Shown here one piece after another: positions 23,501-35,800 of a stretch of 64,000 bases of DNA; the first letter of the stretch is position 1; the number at the start of each line of letters is the position of its first letter. Origin of the DNA: Acarospora socialis (taxonomy: Eukaryota > Ascomycota > Lecanoromycetes > Acarosporales > Acarosporaceae). The stretch lies in the NCBI GenBank assembly GCA_025617375.2, contig JAMYGW020000007.1, positions 186,001 through 250,000 on the forward strand. Reading direction: 5' to 3'. The position numbers and the translations under genes are program-made. The notes beneath the pieces were generated by a model. It ran no database searches. It was not told where the DNA came from and saw nothing but the letters and a program-made list of their open reading frames with translations.

Positions 23501-24457
23501 TTCCAACTCAGACGCCCTCTGCTTCTTCGCCTCTAAATCGTTCGCTGATTGTTTCAACTTCTCCTTGTTCTTCAAGTAGTCATGCGCCACCACGAGTCTC
23601 GTTAACCTCTCCAAATCACTCTGTGTTTGCTGAAAGTCCAGGAACACCCTCTTCTCGGTGCGTAGTTTTTCCAGCTTCGGCTCAATTTCTTCCTTCAGTA
23701 GCTCCGTAATCTCCTGAACCTTCATCTCCTTCTTCGCCATCGTCTTGAAAGCCTTGTCCCTTCTGTCCTCGAACATGCGCGTGCCCGCTGCTTCCTCGAT
23801 CATCGCCAGTATCTCGACCGCTTTCATGTTCAGGACTTTGGTGATACGTCCTTGCATGATGAGGAAGTTCGGGTTGTTGATGTTCAGCTGGACTGACTGG
23901 AAAAGGTTCTGTACCGTCTGCTGCTGCGCGCGATGGCCATTGATAAGGTACTTACTGGTGCCGCCGAGTACGATCTGCCTGGTCACTGAGATCTGCGCGT
24001 ACTCCTCGAAGCCGATAGGAGACTTTTTCTTGTCGCGATTGTCGAACACGATGGTGACGCTGGCTTTCGTCACTCCTGCCTGACCGCGCTTGTAGATCAG
24101 ATCCTAAAATGCATCCTGAAGTCAATTGAAGAAGCTTTCCTAGTCGCCGTGGCTACAGGCGCATACCTGGAGATTCTGCGCTCGGACGGTGCTCATATTC
24201 GTAATGCCGAGGACGAAACAGATTGAGTCGAGGATATTGGATTTCCCGCTGCCGTTCAGGCCAGTGATTGAATTGAAGCTTTCGTCCCTGATAGCAGGTT
24301 AGCATCCTAATAATGCTTTGCTTGGGCCCGGCGCGAACCTACCATCCTGAGATTACTGTTCGCACAGCGTACGATTTGAAGCCCTGAGTAAATCAGTAGA
24401 CTATTCGGCCACACAGTAATCTCTACTCACGTCGATGATAACCTCTACGATCCTCAT
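20590..24457 (-). CDS. smc2: Condensin subunit SMC2
   Basis: Six exons: 24457-24431, 24383-24343, 24287-24167, 24103-22067, 22013-20911 and 20854-20590, giving 1197 residues (family about 1170-1200). The N-terminus [20 protein letters not shown] leads to Walker A GLNGSGKS (32-39) and the Q-loop region. Two long coiled coils flank a hinge that contains KGLVAQLF and [18 protein letters not shown]. The C-terminal head has the ABC signature LSGGQR (about 1105-1110) and Walker B MYILDEVD (Asp 1133/Glu 1134) followed by the D-loop [12 protein letters not shown]2 pairs with SMC4 in condensin and compacts mitotic chromosomes by ATP-driven loop extrusion. The first three exons are small (27, 41 and 121 nt) and the last intron splits the codon for the Arg after LSGGQ. 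All catalytic motifs are intact. Confidence 0.96.
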
Positions 24458-24747
24458 CTCGGCGACGGTCGCGGTATTGACGGCGATGAATTTGCACGCG
24501 TCGGATACTGTGTACAGTACCTAGGTAGTAAACAACGGCGACGGCCAGGCCAGCAGTAGTTTAGCGCACAGGCCATGCACTAGCGGGGAACACCCCACCA
24601 ATGGTCATCACCTTTAATATTGCCAAATAGCACAACAATGAGGTCAGAGGACTGATCTCAAACAAAGCCGCCACGTAACTATCTTATCGTCCACTTGTAT
24701 CTCACTCATTCATTCCTGATCTTGATACCTTATTCTCCTAGTGCGGC
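24458..24747. promoter_or_regulatory. Shared divergent promoter smc2 / Rab GDI
   Basis: 290 bp between two divergent start codons. It contains an exact MluI cell-cycle box ACGCGT (24496-24501), 39 bp before the smc2 ATG, and the palindrome TACCTAGGTA (24518-24527). The MCB could serve MBF-type cell-cycle control of smc2; this is inferred from motif and position only. Confidence 0.45.
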
Positions 24748-26525
24748 ATGGATGAGATTGCACCGGAGTACGATGTCGTCGTTTTGGGAACAGGTAAGAG
24801 TGGACCCTCCCCAGGAGCATTGAGATCTGAAGAGCTGAAGAGCTGACGAGCTTTTTAGGATTGACCGAATGTGTCCTGTCTGGGTAGGACGCACTGGACT
24901 CCTCGCACAGGACGTGGCTAATCACAAGGAAAGGGTACTGAGTGTCAAGGGCAAGAAGGTTCTCCACATTGACCGGAACGACCATTACGGCGGGTTTGTT
25001 TCTCCTAAAAGATTCTTGCCGGTATTTGCTCATATCTTACAGTGAAGCGGCCTCTATAAACATTGAAGCTGTGAGTGTTTGTACGTTGTAGGTAACGCAT
25101 CTACAACACTGACAGTCAACAGCTCTTCAAGAAGTATGGCAACTATCCGTCGGGCCAAGAGCCTTGGAAGAAGTATGGTCGGGTCAACGATTGGAACATC
25201 GATTTGGTCCCCAAACTTCTGATGTCCAACGGAGAATTGACCAACATCCTGGTCTCCACCGACGTTACGAGGTACCTGGAGTTCAAACAGATTGCTGGCA
25301 GCTACGTGCAGCAAGGAAGTGGCACCAAGGCTACAGTGGCTAAGGTGCCTTCGGATGCTGGGGAGGCGTTACGATCACCGTTGATGGGTCTTTTCGAGAA
25401 AAGGAGGGCCAAGAAGTTCTTGGAATGGGTCGGAGCATTCAATGAGGATGATCCGGCGACCTACGGCGGTAAGTGAAGCGTCTCGTTTGATTGAGGACAA
25501 CATTGATACCGCTGGTAGGGCTGAATCTCAACGCCTGCACCATGAAGGAAGTGTACGACAAGTTCGGCCTTGAAGCTACTACACGTGACTTCATCGGCCA
25601 CGCTATGGCCCTTTATCAGACCGATGAATACATAAATCAGAAAGGCGCTGCAAAAGAGACTGTGGTGCGAATCAGACTCTATGTGAACTCAATGGCGAGA
25701 TATGGCAAATCGCCTTACATTTACCCACTCTACGGCCTTGGGGAGCTTCCACAGGGATTTGCTCGCCTGTCTGCCATCTATGGCGGTACTTATATGCTGA
25801 ACACCTCGATTGACGAAGTCATGTATGACGGGTCAAAGGTGTCGGGGATCAAGGCGACCATGAGGGAACGCGGCGATGAAGGCGAGGGTATGAACTTCAC
25901 GACCAAAACGAAGAAGATACTAGGGGATCCATCCTATTTCCCTGGCAAAGTTCAGGTCGTCGGCCACCTGCTGAAAGCTATATGCATCTTGACGCATCCC
26001 GTTCCAAGTACAGACAATAGCGACTCGGCCCAACTGATCATTCCACAGTCGCAAGTTGGCAGAAAGAACGGCAAGTGCTGTGACGGTCTCATCATCGTAA
26101 GGGCTGAGCTAACGTCACCAGACATCTACATTGCCATCGTCTCGTCAGCACATAACGTTTGCCCGAAAGGCTACTTCATTGCTATAGTCTCTACCATCGC
26201 CGAAGGCTCAAGCAACCACCATCTCGAGTTGCAACCCGGCTTCGACAGGCTGGGAAAGATCGAGGAGAAGTTCTTAGGGCCACCAATACCACTATACGAG
26301 CCGCTTGAGAGTGGGCTCAATGATAACATCTTCATATCCAAGAGTTATGATGCTACTAGCCATTTCGAAACCACTACGGGTAAGAAGTTATCATCATATG
26401 CACTGACCCTAGCAATACTGACGTCATGCACAGACGATGTGCGAGACATCTATAGGCGTGCGGAGGGTCACGAGCTTGTTGTGGAAGGCTTGCGGGAAGG
26501 AACCAATCTTGTCGCTGAAGAATAA
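24748..26525 (+). CDS. gdi1: Rab GDP-dissociation inhibitor (GDI)
   Basis: Eight exons: 24748-24793, 24859-24883, 24934-24993, 25043-25070, 25123-25468, 25519-26070, 26122-26379 and 26434-26525, giving 468 residues. The first exons rebuild the Rossmann-like start MDEIAPEYDVVVLGTGLTEC and KVLHIDRNDHYGGEAASINI. Further conserved parts are NDWNIDLVPKLLMSNGEL, RYLEFKQIAGSYV, the Rab-binding platform and SQVGRKNDIYIAIVSSAHNV. GDI extracts prenylated, GDP-bound Rab GTPases from membranes and keeps them soluble in the cytosol for reuse. Intron 6 (26071-26121) is a GC-AG intron: the only junction that restores the conserved GRKN-DIYI uses donor GCAAGT. Exons 2 and 4 are only 25 and 28 nt. The smc2 gene is divergent, 290 bp away. 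Confidence 0.95.
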
Positions 26526-27117
26526 GTCACTGCACTGCACTGCAGCGTTTCAATTGAGCACATAGAACGAAGTCATGAATTGTTCAATCTTATGACTAAT
26601 ACCCCTGTCTGATGGTATCTGTATCGCCATCGAGTGTGCAGTGAGGGACACACCTATTAATTCTCATTAGATGTGCGTGGTAGTACGTCTGACTGCTTCT
26701 ATGGTTTGCCATATGGTTTCACCAATACGCCCAACGAAACATTGCAGGCTGCGGCCTTTGCATCTTTTCATACTGACTCTAGATATTTCCATGGCTTCGA
26801 TTTCTGCCTGGGCTCTTGTTTTCATCAACGAACTTGAATTGACCAATTTGGTCTCGAAACAGCGTGCAAGGACAACACTCAGCAACAACAGTAGAGATCT
26901 GTGGGAGTATAACTTGCCTTCATCTCTTCTACACGCTCCCAGTCTCCTTTTGATCTTTTGCAGCTGACTGCGTTAAGCTTTGGCACGGAAGCTCACTTTG
27001 ACCACCACTCGACCACCTCCTGCGTACTTATTGCAGATCTGGTGGCGGCTACTCAAGTCTTCGTCCGTACTGATATACAGCTCAGAGCTTCTCCTCCTAT
27101 CTCCTAACTTCGCGGCC
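26526..27117. other. Spacer between gdi1 and the BTB gene
   Basis: 592 bp. Short frames without family features; presumably the gdi1 3' UTR and the promoter of the BTB gene. Confidence 0.5.
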
Positions 27118-27927
27118 ATGAGCGCTAGGAGACAAGGACGGCTCAACGAGTATGCTTGCAAGAAATCGTTCCGTTGCCCCAAGACACTAATGGTGCCAAC
27201 AACCTCTAGGTTGCTGGGTGAAGAGATGGTCGACATTTATGTCGGCCGCAAGCGGAAGCGGTATCACTGGCACAAGAAGCTCGTCTGCCACTACTCCAGG
27301 TATCTCAATAGATTGTTCAACAGCAGCGACAACGACGGCAGCGACGATGGATACGTTCCTGAGGAGGATGCACATGATAACAGAAGCACACTTTTCTTAC
27401 CAGAGCAAAAGCCCGAGGTTTTCGATCTGCTCACTACATGGTTTTATCGCGGTACCCTAGCGCCCGTTGCTCTCAACGAGGCCAACCCTACCTCCGCACG
27501 CATCTACGTCACTCTCTACTGCCTTGCTGAGACGTGGTCTTTACGACCCGTTCAAGATCTCGCACTTCACCGCCTGCGTCAGCACTACAGACAGACCAAA
27601 ACCTGCGCCGAAGAAGACCTCATCAAGGAAGTGTGCGACAAGACATCGAAATACTATCCCCTCCGCACATACTTTGAAAAGCATGTCGCATGGACGATGT
27701 CGTCCCAGGGTGTGTTGCATTTCGATGAAGACGCCTGGAAGGATCTCTTGACGGCTAATGGAGACTTCACGGTGGGCGTCGTTCAGCAGCTCCTTGCCAA
27801 CAGGTCGGATACTCGTGTCGAGATCAGGGATCCGAGTCTAGAATCCCCAGAACCTGAGATTTTGAACTCTGCCTTGTCGAGGCACAGAGCGAGCAAAGGC
27901 ACCAAGCAAGAATCCGACGACGAGTAA
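27118..27927 (+). CDS. BTB/POZ domain protein
   Basis: Start at 27118 (MSARRQGRLNE). A probable 60-nt intron (27150-27209; donor GTATGC, branch CACTAAT, acceptor CTCTAG) is a multiple of three and has no in-frame stop, so both spliced (249 residues) and unspliced (269 residues) forms stay in frame. The spliced form gives GRLNELLGEEMVDIYVGRKR and continues with HWHKKLVCHYSRYLNRLF, the typical start of a fungal BTB domain, followed by PEVFDLLTTWFYRGTL and LYCLAETWSLRPVQDLALHR. The C-terminus is polar and acidic. Such small BTB proteins are numerous in ascomycetes and may act as homodimers or Cullin-3 adaptors; the specific role is unknown. Confidence 0.8.
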   Translation: MSARRQGRLNEYACKKSFRCPKTLMVPTTSRLLGEEMVDIYVGRKRKRYHWHKKLVCHYSRYLNRLFNSSDNDGSDDGYVPEEDAHDNRSTLFLPEQKPEVFDLLTTWFYRGTLAPVALNEANPTSARIYVTLYCLAETWSLRPVQDLALHRLRQHYRQTKTCAEEDLIKEVCDKTSKYYPLRTYFEKHVAWTMSSQGVLHFDEDAWKDLLTANGDFTVGVVQQLLANRSDTRVEIRDPSLESPEPEILNSALSRHRASKGTKQESDDE

Positions 27928-28961
27928 TGGCGACTTACAGAAGACTCTGAGGGGATACAGAGGACTTTTACGGCTTTGATCGTCAATAGACCCCCGAACA
28001 TCATTGAAGCAGAACACTTCACACAGTTAGCGTTGCATTCCAGTATATGAAAGGAGTAGCTATGAACATCACTATATCTGAGATCTTTAAGACGATTTGG
28101 CAGCATTGTAACGAGCTCAATAGCACTATAGAATAATCATAGGTAGCTCCAATGATTCTGGGATCATGTACGAAAAGGACAGTTTGGGTCTTCCACCAAG
28201 GCGTCACCTGCATAAGCTTTTTGAAGGTACGGGCATGCAAGGGAAGCTTTATCACTGGCCGCAAATACGGCCGCATAGGAATAGATCGGAGGATAGATCA
28301 CAGCCTGTCGATGTACCTGCGTCGGATGGCGCTTACCAGGCTACGTCGTGCAATGGTAGGGCGCGTAGGAGAGTGAAGAGCAAGTGATGCCAGATGATGT
28401 GAGCCCTGTCGCAACCTTATGAATGCGTGATTCGCTTGGATCCTTGGAGATAAATGGAGTGTGACATGGGCCTTTCGCTGCGTCGAGAAATGAGTGCCAC
28501 AGTCGATCTGCGCCATGGCCTTGGCAGCCTGGTGATGCTGTGTAACCACCCACCACCTTTGTGGTACGGAGGTTTTCTGGAGCCGATCAAATCGAAGACT
28601 CCGTAACGCTGTCGATATCTCAAATCTACCTACCGACGCGACAAAGTTCAGAGGGGATCTCTGGTCCATGCAAATACAGCTGGTTGTTACCGGAAGCTGC
28701 GTTGACCAGAGTTAAGAGTGGTTGAGCGACTACAGCAACCGGAGTGCCAATCTTGCACCGTACTACCTTCGAACTCCGTTGTGCCCCTTCCATTTCGCTG
28801 CAGCACCTTTGCAAGTAACGGTCACAAGAGTCGGCGAGGCCTACAGCTTGCATCTGGCAACACCACAGTAGTCTACAACAGCTCTGGTGCGCTGGTCTTC
28901 CTAGGTTGCTGGGCAGCGAAGTGTCTCCAGCGTGGGGCAACCCTGCGCATGCCCTACCAAG
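27928..28961. other. 1.0-kb region upstream of bro1
   Basis: No convincing coding sequence on either strand. Presumably the 3' UTR of the BTB gene and the bro1 promoter. Confidence 0.5.
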
Positions 28962-31900
28962 ATGATTCAACCACCGATGATATCTTGTCCCTTGAAACAA
29001 ACCAACGAGATAGACTGGATAGCTCCTCTCAAAGCATACATCCGCCAGACGTACGGCGATGACCCGGAAAAGTACGCGGAGGAGTGCGCCACTCTCAATC
29101 GATTACGCCAGGACATGAGAGGGGCAGGGAAAGACAGTGCGGCAGGGAGGGATCTTCTGTATCGATATTATGGCCAGCTAGAGCTGTTGGATTTGAGGTT
29201 TCCTGTGGACGAGAATCACATCAAAGTCTCTTTTACATGGTACGCCGTGCAAGTTCGATTCCTAGTTGCTCGACTAACATATCCTGGTCCGCAGGTTCGA
29301 CGCTTTCACACACAAACCCACCTCGCAGTACTCTCTCGCGTTCGAGAAGGCCTCGATCATCTTTAACATTTCGGCTGTGCTCTCGTGTCATGCGGCACAC
29401 CAGAACCGCTTCGAAGAAACCGGACTTAAAACCGCTTACCACTCTTTCCAAGCCTCCGCCGGCATGTTCACCTATATAAACGAGAACTTCTTGCATGCAC
29501 CCTCCACGGATCTGAGCCGAGATACGGTGAAGACAATGATTGCAATAATGTTGGCACAAGGACAGGAGGTCTTTCTCGAAAAGCAGGTTGCAGATGGCAA
29601 GAAATCCGGACTGCTGGCCAAGCTGGCAAGTCAAGCGGCGTACTTGTATGGGCAGGCAGCAGAGGGCGTGCAGGAGAATGTCACTAAAGGCATATTTGAG
29701 AAGTCTTGGTTGGCACTTGTACACGTAAGTTGCTGGACTTTCTCATTTCAATGACCTTTCCATGTCAATCCTCTGGTGCGGTATAACCGCTGTTCGTCGA
29801 AGGGTTTTCCTTCGGACCTCAGCAATCGAGCTAGGCATCTCTGTAGGATTAGGTTACGCAGCTGAAACATGAAGCAATTGTCACTTCGATGAACAGAAGC
29901 ATACATTGCTCGCAGATGCTGGGACGACCTACTAACGCCTACACACAGGTCAAAGCGAGTCACATAAATTCGGTTGCTCAATACTACCAGGCCCTTACGG
30001 ACGCCGATGCCAATGCCCATGGTATCGCCATCTCGAGATTACAAGTTGCGGAGGACCAAGCCAAAGATGCTAATCGGGCTGCTAACGCGTTTCCATTCAA
30101 CGTACCGCCCAACTCAGACCTGAGTCCGGAGACAGGAGCAAGTTTGATCGAGATGACAAGACGGCATATCACAAGCGTCCAGGAAAAACTAGCAAGTTTC
30201 TCAAAGGATAACGACTTCATCTACCACCAGCCTCTCGCAGCAGAGGCGACGCTACCTATGATATCAAAGTTACCAGCAGCTAAAGCAATACCGGTCAGTG
30301 AACTTTATCAAGGTCAAGACATTCAGAGAATCATTGGTCCCGATATCTTTCAAAAAATCGTCCCAATGTCTGTCACCGAATCCGCCAGTCTATATGACGA
30401 AGAGAAGGCCAAATTGGTCCGGGCAGAGGCCGAGCGGGTTGAGACGGCTAACGGAGAGATGGCCGCAAGTCTGGACTATTTAAAACTGCCCGGTAGTCTC
30501 AACGTCTTGAAGGGTGGTATGGACCAAACACCTACCGTCGATGACGAATTTCGGGGATGGTGTGAGGAACTTGCCGGACACGAATCTTTCGGAAAGGCAT
30601 TCGAGCAGATTCAATCTGATAAGGCGGGTATCATACATACTTTAGAGAAAAGCTCAAAGCAGCTAGACATGGAAGAGAGTGTCTGCGAGAAGATGCGGTC
30701 TAAGTACGGAGGTGACTGGACTCAACAGCCGAGTTCAAGGCTCACGGCAACCCTTCGAAGCGATATAAGGAGCTACCGTGGCGCGATTGATGAGGCCAGT
30801 ATCAGTGATGCGCAGCTTCTGGCGACTGCCAGACAGTATGATTCCGATTTCGACGAGATGCGGTCCGCCGGAGAGACTGATGAGGCAGATGTACTGTATC
30901 AAAGGGCACTTTTGAAGGCTGGTGCTGCCCGGAGCAAAGGGAAAAACGGTGTCGGAAGCCCCATGTCACCTTCTGCAGAGGGCAATCTCTTGGATGAAGA
31001 CTACGGTGAAGGAGGTACTAGCGTTGCGGATCAGATAGCCAGGGTCGAGGACTTGTTGAAGAAGCTAAACATCATCAAAAAGGAGAGAACTCAAGTGTTA
31101 AAGGATCTAAAGGACAAGGTCAGTCAAACAAGGTTCCTGATTCCGTAGAACTCACCCGCTAATGTTCGAACAAAGGTCCACACCGATGACATCTCCAATG
31201 TCTTGATTCTGAACAAAAAGGCCATTTCAAACCACGAGAATCAGCTATTCCAAGCGGAGCTCGAGAAATTCAGACCATACCAGAATCGCTTGCTGCAGGC
31301 AAATCACAAGCAGTCATCTCTCATGAAAGAGCTTACAAAGGCATACAGTGATCTTCTGCAGGACAGGAGAGTTCAATCGGAACAAGCCAAGTACGAGCGC
31401 TTCAACAGGCAACGCAACTCAGTGATGACAAGATACCGGAAAGTCTTCCAGGCCTTTAATGATCTCGTTGCGGGACTCATGCGGGCTCAGAGCTTCTATT
31501 CAGAAATGAGAGAAACCGTTGACAGTCTAGAGGAGAATGTGGAGGCATTCGTTAACAATCGCAGATCTGAAGGAGCACAACTCTTGAACCACATAGAAAG
31601 AGACAAGGTGAGCAATGCTGGTGGGCAGGCCGATAGAGAGCGTGATAGGCTCCGAGAATTGATGGAGCGAATGTCCATGGACCCATCCACATCCCCGTCG
31701 AAGCCTGCGTCCAGCAGGTCACGTCCACCAACCGCATCAGCAACTTCCTACCAAACAAACTCATATCCAGTCAAGTCACCACCACGATCTCCTCAATATC
31801 CCCCAACAAGCAATATGGGCCATTATCCCTTACATCCTTCGCATTCGCCGACGAGTTCCCAGTCTCAGGCTTATGCACAGTATGCTACAGCAGCAAATGG

Positions 31901-32297
31901 AAGCTATCAAGGCTCCCAACCATCTCATCAAAGATCCGGATCTTATCATCAAGGCGGCGGCCCCGCCCCTAGCGATTTATACAACCCGATGGTCTACCCT
32001 TATCAGACCCCCGTTTCACCTCCACCGAATCAGCAATATTACCCTCATATGTCAAGTCAGAACACCTTCTCTCCACAGCAGCAACAACAGCAAGCACACT
32101 ATATGCCACAAGGCTACGTGCCACCGCCGCCCCCTCCGGGTCCTCCGCCCAGCTCGCAGCAGACATACCACAACCCGGCCGTCCCCTATCCTGCTGGTCC
32201 GGGTGGGTATGCCCATGATCCTCGGTCGCGGCATTACGGCGGCAGTCAACAACAGGCTCAACATGATCCTTGGGCAGGGCTGAACGCTTGGAAATGA
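28962..32297 (+). CDS. bro1: BRO1-domain ESCRT-associated protein
   Basis: Four exons: 28962-29239, 29295-29724, 29949-31118 and 31176-32297, giving 999 residues. The BRO1 domain starts MIQPPMISCPLKQTNEIDWI and continues YAEECATLNRLRQDMRGAGK, LLYRYYGQLELLDLRFPVDE and FEKASIIFNISAVLSCHAAH. A V-shaped coiled-coil middle follows (about 400-770). The C-terminal 230 residues are Pro/Gln/Ser/Tyr-rich with a PPPPPPGPPP run. Bro1 acts on endosomes: it binds the ESCRT-III subunit Snf7 through the BRO1 domain and recruits the ubiquitin hydrolase Doa4 during multivesicular-body sorting. The alternative would be the pH-signalling paralogue PalA/Rim20, but the N-terminus and long Pro-rich tail fit Bro1 better. 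Intron 2 is unusually long for this window (224 nt) and ends in CTACTAAC...CACACAG. Confidence 0.92.
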
Positions 32298-32869
32298 TCT
32301 GGCGTGCAATTTCTGGGGTTTGGTCGCATACAGTAACGGTGGGCTTTAGGGCGTCGGGTGACTGAATGCTCACCCATGACCTTCCTTAGCATATTGCAGA
32401 ATAGCGATTGTTCATAGCGCACGAGTCAAGGGCCGGTCAAGAAGTACCATCTCTTTGAAGAGTGGCTTTTTGACTCAGTAAAAAGAGATCATTGAGTAGA
32501 GTGATGATCATCCATATGGTGGCAAGCATATCCTGCTTTGGTCTACTGGATTCTTGGGATATCTTCAACACGCCTCTTAGCCGTGGTTAATCCCATGATG
32601 ACAAATATGACATGGTTCCTTCGGTAGGAGCTAAGAAACTTTACAAGTCGGCGGTTTAGCGTCCGACGGTGTCGTAGATGATTATCGAAACTCAGCAGTA
32701 CGTTACGTCTTCCAAATCCGCCACTGCACATTCTATACCTTACTCCTACAAAAACAAGAAGCCTCCGGGGAAGAGTGTGCAGCTTCTAAATTGGCTGGTC
32801 TTGAGTGCGCTCCGGATCTGTATACCCATCCTCCCTTCTACAAACCACGCCGTCCCTTCACCCTAGAGT
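32298..32869. other. Spacer between bro1 and pim1
   Basis: 572 bp of non-coding DNA. No repeat or RNA gene seen. Confidence 0.5.
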
Positions 32870-35800
32870 ATGCTTTACGGCCAAAATCTCCCATGGAGAG
32901 CTGTCCTCCGCAACGCCCAGCATCATGTGGGTAGAAACCGAACAATAATAAGGCAGAATTCGTATCTCACAGGCCGACTGCCCCCCAATTCGTGCATAAA
33001 ACCACCACCATCGCCCCTCCTCCGAGTCTCTCACAACCCTTCACCGGTTTCGTTGAGCCTCTTACACGACTTCTCTACGTCGCCAGCCAGGCGAAAAGAG
33101 CGAGCGCCAGACGAGTCGCCAGAGTCAAGCATAGTCGGCGAGAAGGGAAAGAGCGACGTACAGAAGGAGAACACAGACCTTCAACAACCAGTCAGTGGTG
33201 ACGAGCCACTTCAGGCCAAGAGCAAGACGCCAGAACCGCCCAGTCCGATACCGGTTTCCTCTTCGGGTTCCACGAGTGATGTCAGGGGGAGCAGTGGGAC
33301 TGGGGCCGGTGCTGGGGGGGAGTCTGGGGGAGGAGGGGGTGACGGCGGTCGCAAGGGCCGGAAATTATCAGCGGAGCGATCACTGCAAAAACCTACCGTT
33401 CCCGAGGTCTACCCACAAGTCATGGCTATACCGATTGCAAAGCGACCACTATTTCCCGGTTTCTACAAGGCGGTCACCATCCGTGACCCGGAGGTGTCTG
33501 CTGCGATACAGGAGATGATGAAGAGAGGGCAACCGTATGTCGGCGCATTCTTGTTCAAGGATGAGACTGCAGATAAGGACGTTATTGAGAGTGTGGATGA
33601 CGTGCACGATGTCGGCACTTTTGCGCAGATCACCAGTGCCTTCCCAGTTCACGGAGAAGAGAATAGTTTGACGGCGGTACTGTATCCTCATCGGAGGATC
33701 AAGATGTCTGCTTTGATACCCCCAAGCCGCGGCTCAGACGATACATCGAAGAAATCGGAAGTTGTACAAGTTTCGGGGGTAGAGCAATCAGAGGTTCAGA
33801 CGTCAAAGGAGACTCAAAGTACGGACAAAAAGGGTGACGTTGTGGCTAGTTTCGAAGAAAGCGGCGTGGAACAGCCGCCGAAAGAATTACAACATTATGA
33901 GCCTACCGCGTTCTTGAAAAAATATGCTGTCAGTCTGGTCAATGTGGATAATCTGGCCGAGGAAAGCTACGACAAGAAGAGTCCTGTTATACGCGCAGTG
34001 ACCAGCGAAATCGTCAATGTGTTTAAAGAAGTTGCGAACCTCAATCCCTTGTTCCGCGATCAAATCTCAACGTTTTCAATGAGTCAATCTGCCGGGAATG
34101 TTATAGAAGAGCCAGCAAAACTGGCCGACTTCGCCGCTGCGGTATCCGCCGGCGAACTTCATGAGCTTCAAGACGTACTTCAGACGATGAACGTGGAAGA
34201 GCGGTTGTCCAAAGCTTTAGTAGTGCTTAAAAAGGAACTCATGAATGCTCAGTTGCAATCCAAGATTTCAAAAGATGTGGAAGCGAAAATTCAAAAGCGG
34301 CAGCGCGAATACTGGTTGATGGAGCAAATGAAGGGTATACGTCGGGAATTGGGCATCGAGTCTGATGGGAAGGAGAAGCTTGTCGAAAAGTTCAAGGAGA
34401 AGGCGGATAAGCTTGCCATGCCAGAGGTGGTCAAGAAGGTGTTCGATGAGGAGATCAACAAGCTAGCACATCTTGAGCCTGCGGCTTCGGAGTTCAATGT
34501 TACAAGGAATTACCTCGACTGGCTTACGCAGATACCCTGGGGCCAAAGGAGTGCGGAGAACTTCGGCATCAAGAATGCAATGACGGTGCTCGACGAAGAT
34601 CACTATGGTTTGAAGGACGTCAAGGATCGGATACTGGAGTTTGTCGCTGTCGGAAAGCTCAGAGGTACCGTTGAAGGCAAGATCTTGTGCTTCGTTGGAC
34701 CCCCGGGAGTGGGAAAGACTAGTATCGGGAAATCCATCGCTCGGGCACTCAACCGTCAATACTACAGATTCAGTGTCGGCGGTCTGACAGACGTTGCTGA
34801 AATCAAAGGTCATCGACGGACTTATGTTGGAGCGCTCCCTGGTCGCATCATCCAAGCACTGAAAAAGTGCCAGACGGAAAACCCTTTGATACTGATAGAT
34901 GAAGTCGACAAAATCGGCAGAGGACATCAGGGAGACCCCTCATCCGCCTTGCTTGAATTACTCGATCCAGAGCAGAACAACTCATTCCTCGACCACTACC
35001 TCGATGTCCCTGTCGACTTATCCAAGGTACTCTTCGTCTGTACCGCCAACATGACTGATACCATTCCACGTCCGCTACTAGATCGCATGGAGCTTATAGA
35101 GCTCTCAGGATACGTTGCCGACGAAAAGATGGCTATCGCGGAGAGATATCTCGCTCCCGCTGCCAAAGACCTGAGCGGCTTGAAGGATGTAGATGTGGCG
35201 CTCAACAAGGATGCGATTGAAGAGCTCATCAAATCATATTGCCGAGAAAGCGGTGTTCGCAACTTGAAGAAACAGATTGAGAAGGTTTACCGAAAATCGG
35301 CTTTGAAGATCATGCAAGATCTTGGCGAGGAGGCCTTCCCGGAAGAGAAGGCTTTGACAGAGGAAGGTAAAGCTGCTCAAAAGGAGTCAAATAAAGATGA
35401 CACAGACGTCAAAGAGACCCCGGAAACCATCAAAAAAGAAACAACCGAAGTTCCGCGAGTCCCGTTAGCTGTACCGGACAACGTTCATGTCTCAATCGGT
35501 AAGGATAATCTGAAGGAGTATGTGGGCCCACCAGTGTACACCTCTGACAGGCTCTATGATTTAACCCCACCGGGTGTGGCAATGGGGCTTGCCTGGACCA
35601 GCATGGGCGGGGCCGCACTGTATGTTGAATCTATACTCGAAAGCGCCTTAAGTCATTCTTCTCGCCCTGGGTTCGAACGGACAGGGAACTTGAAGAATGT
35701 CATGAAGGAGTCTACGGTAATTGCGTATTCATTTGCCAAGTCTGTGATGGCGAAGATGTTTCCTGGGAATAAGTTCTTCGACAAGGCCAAGGTCCACCTA

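Noticed and set aside
20850-24083. Several plus-strand frames rich in Ser, Cys and Leu
   Set aside because: Antisense shadows of the smc2 coiled-coil exons.
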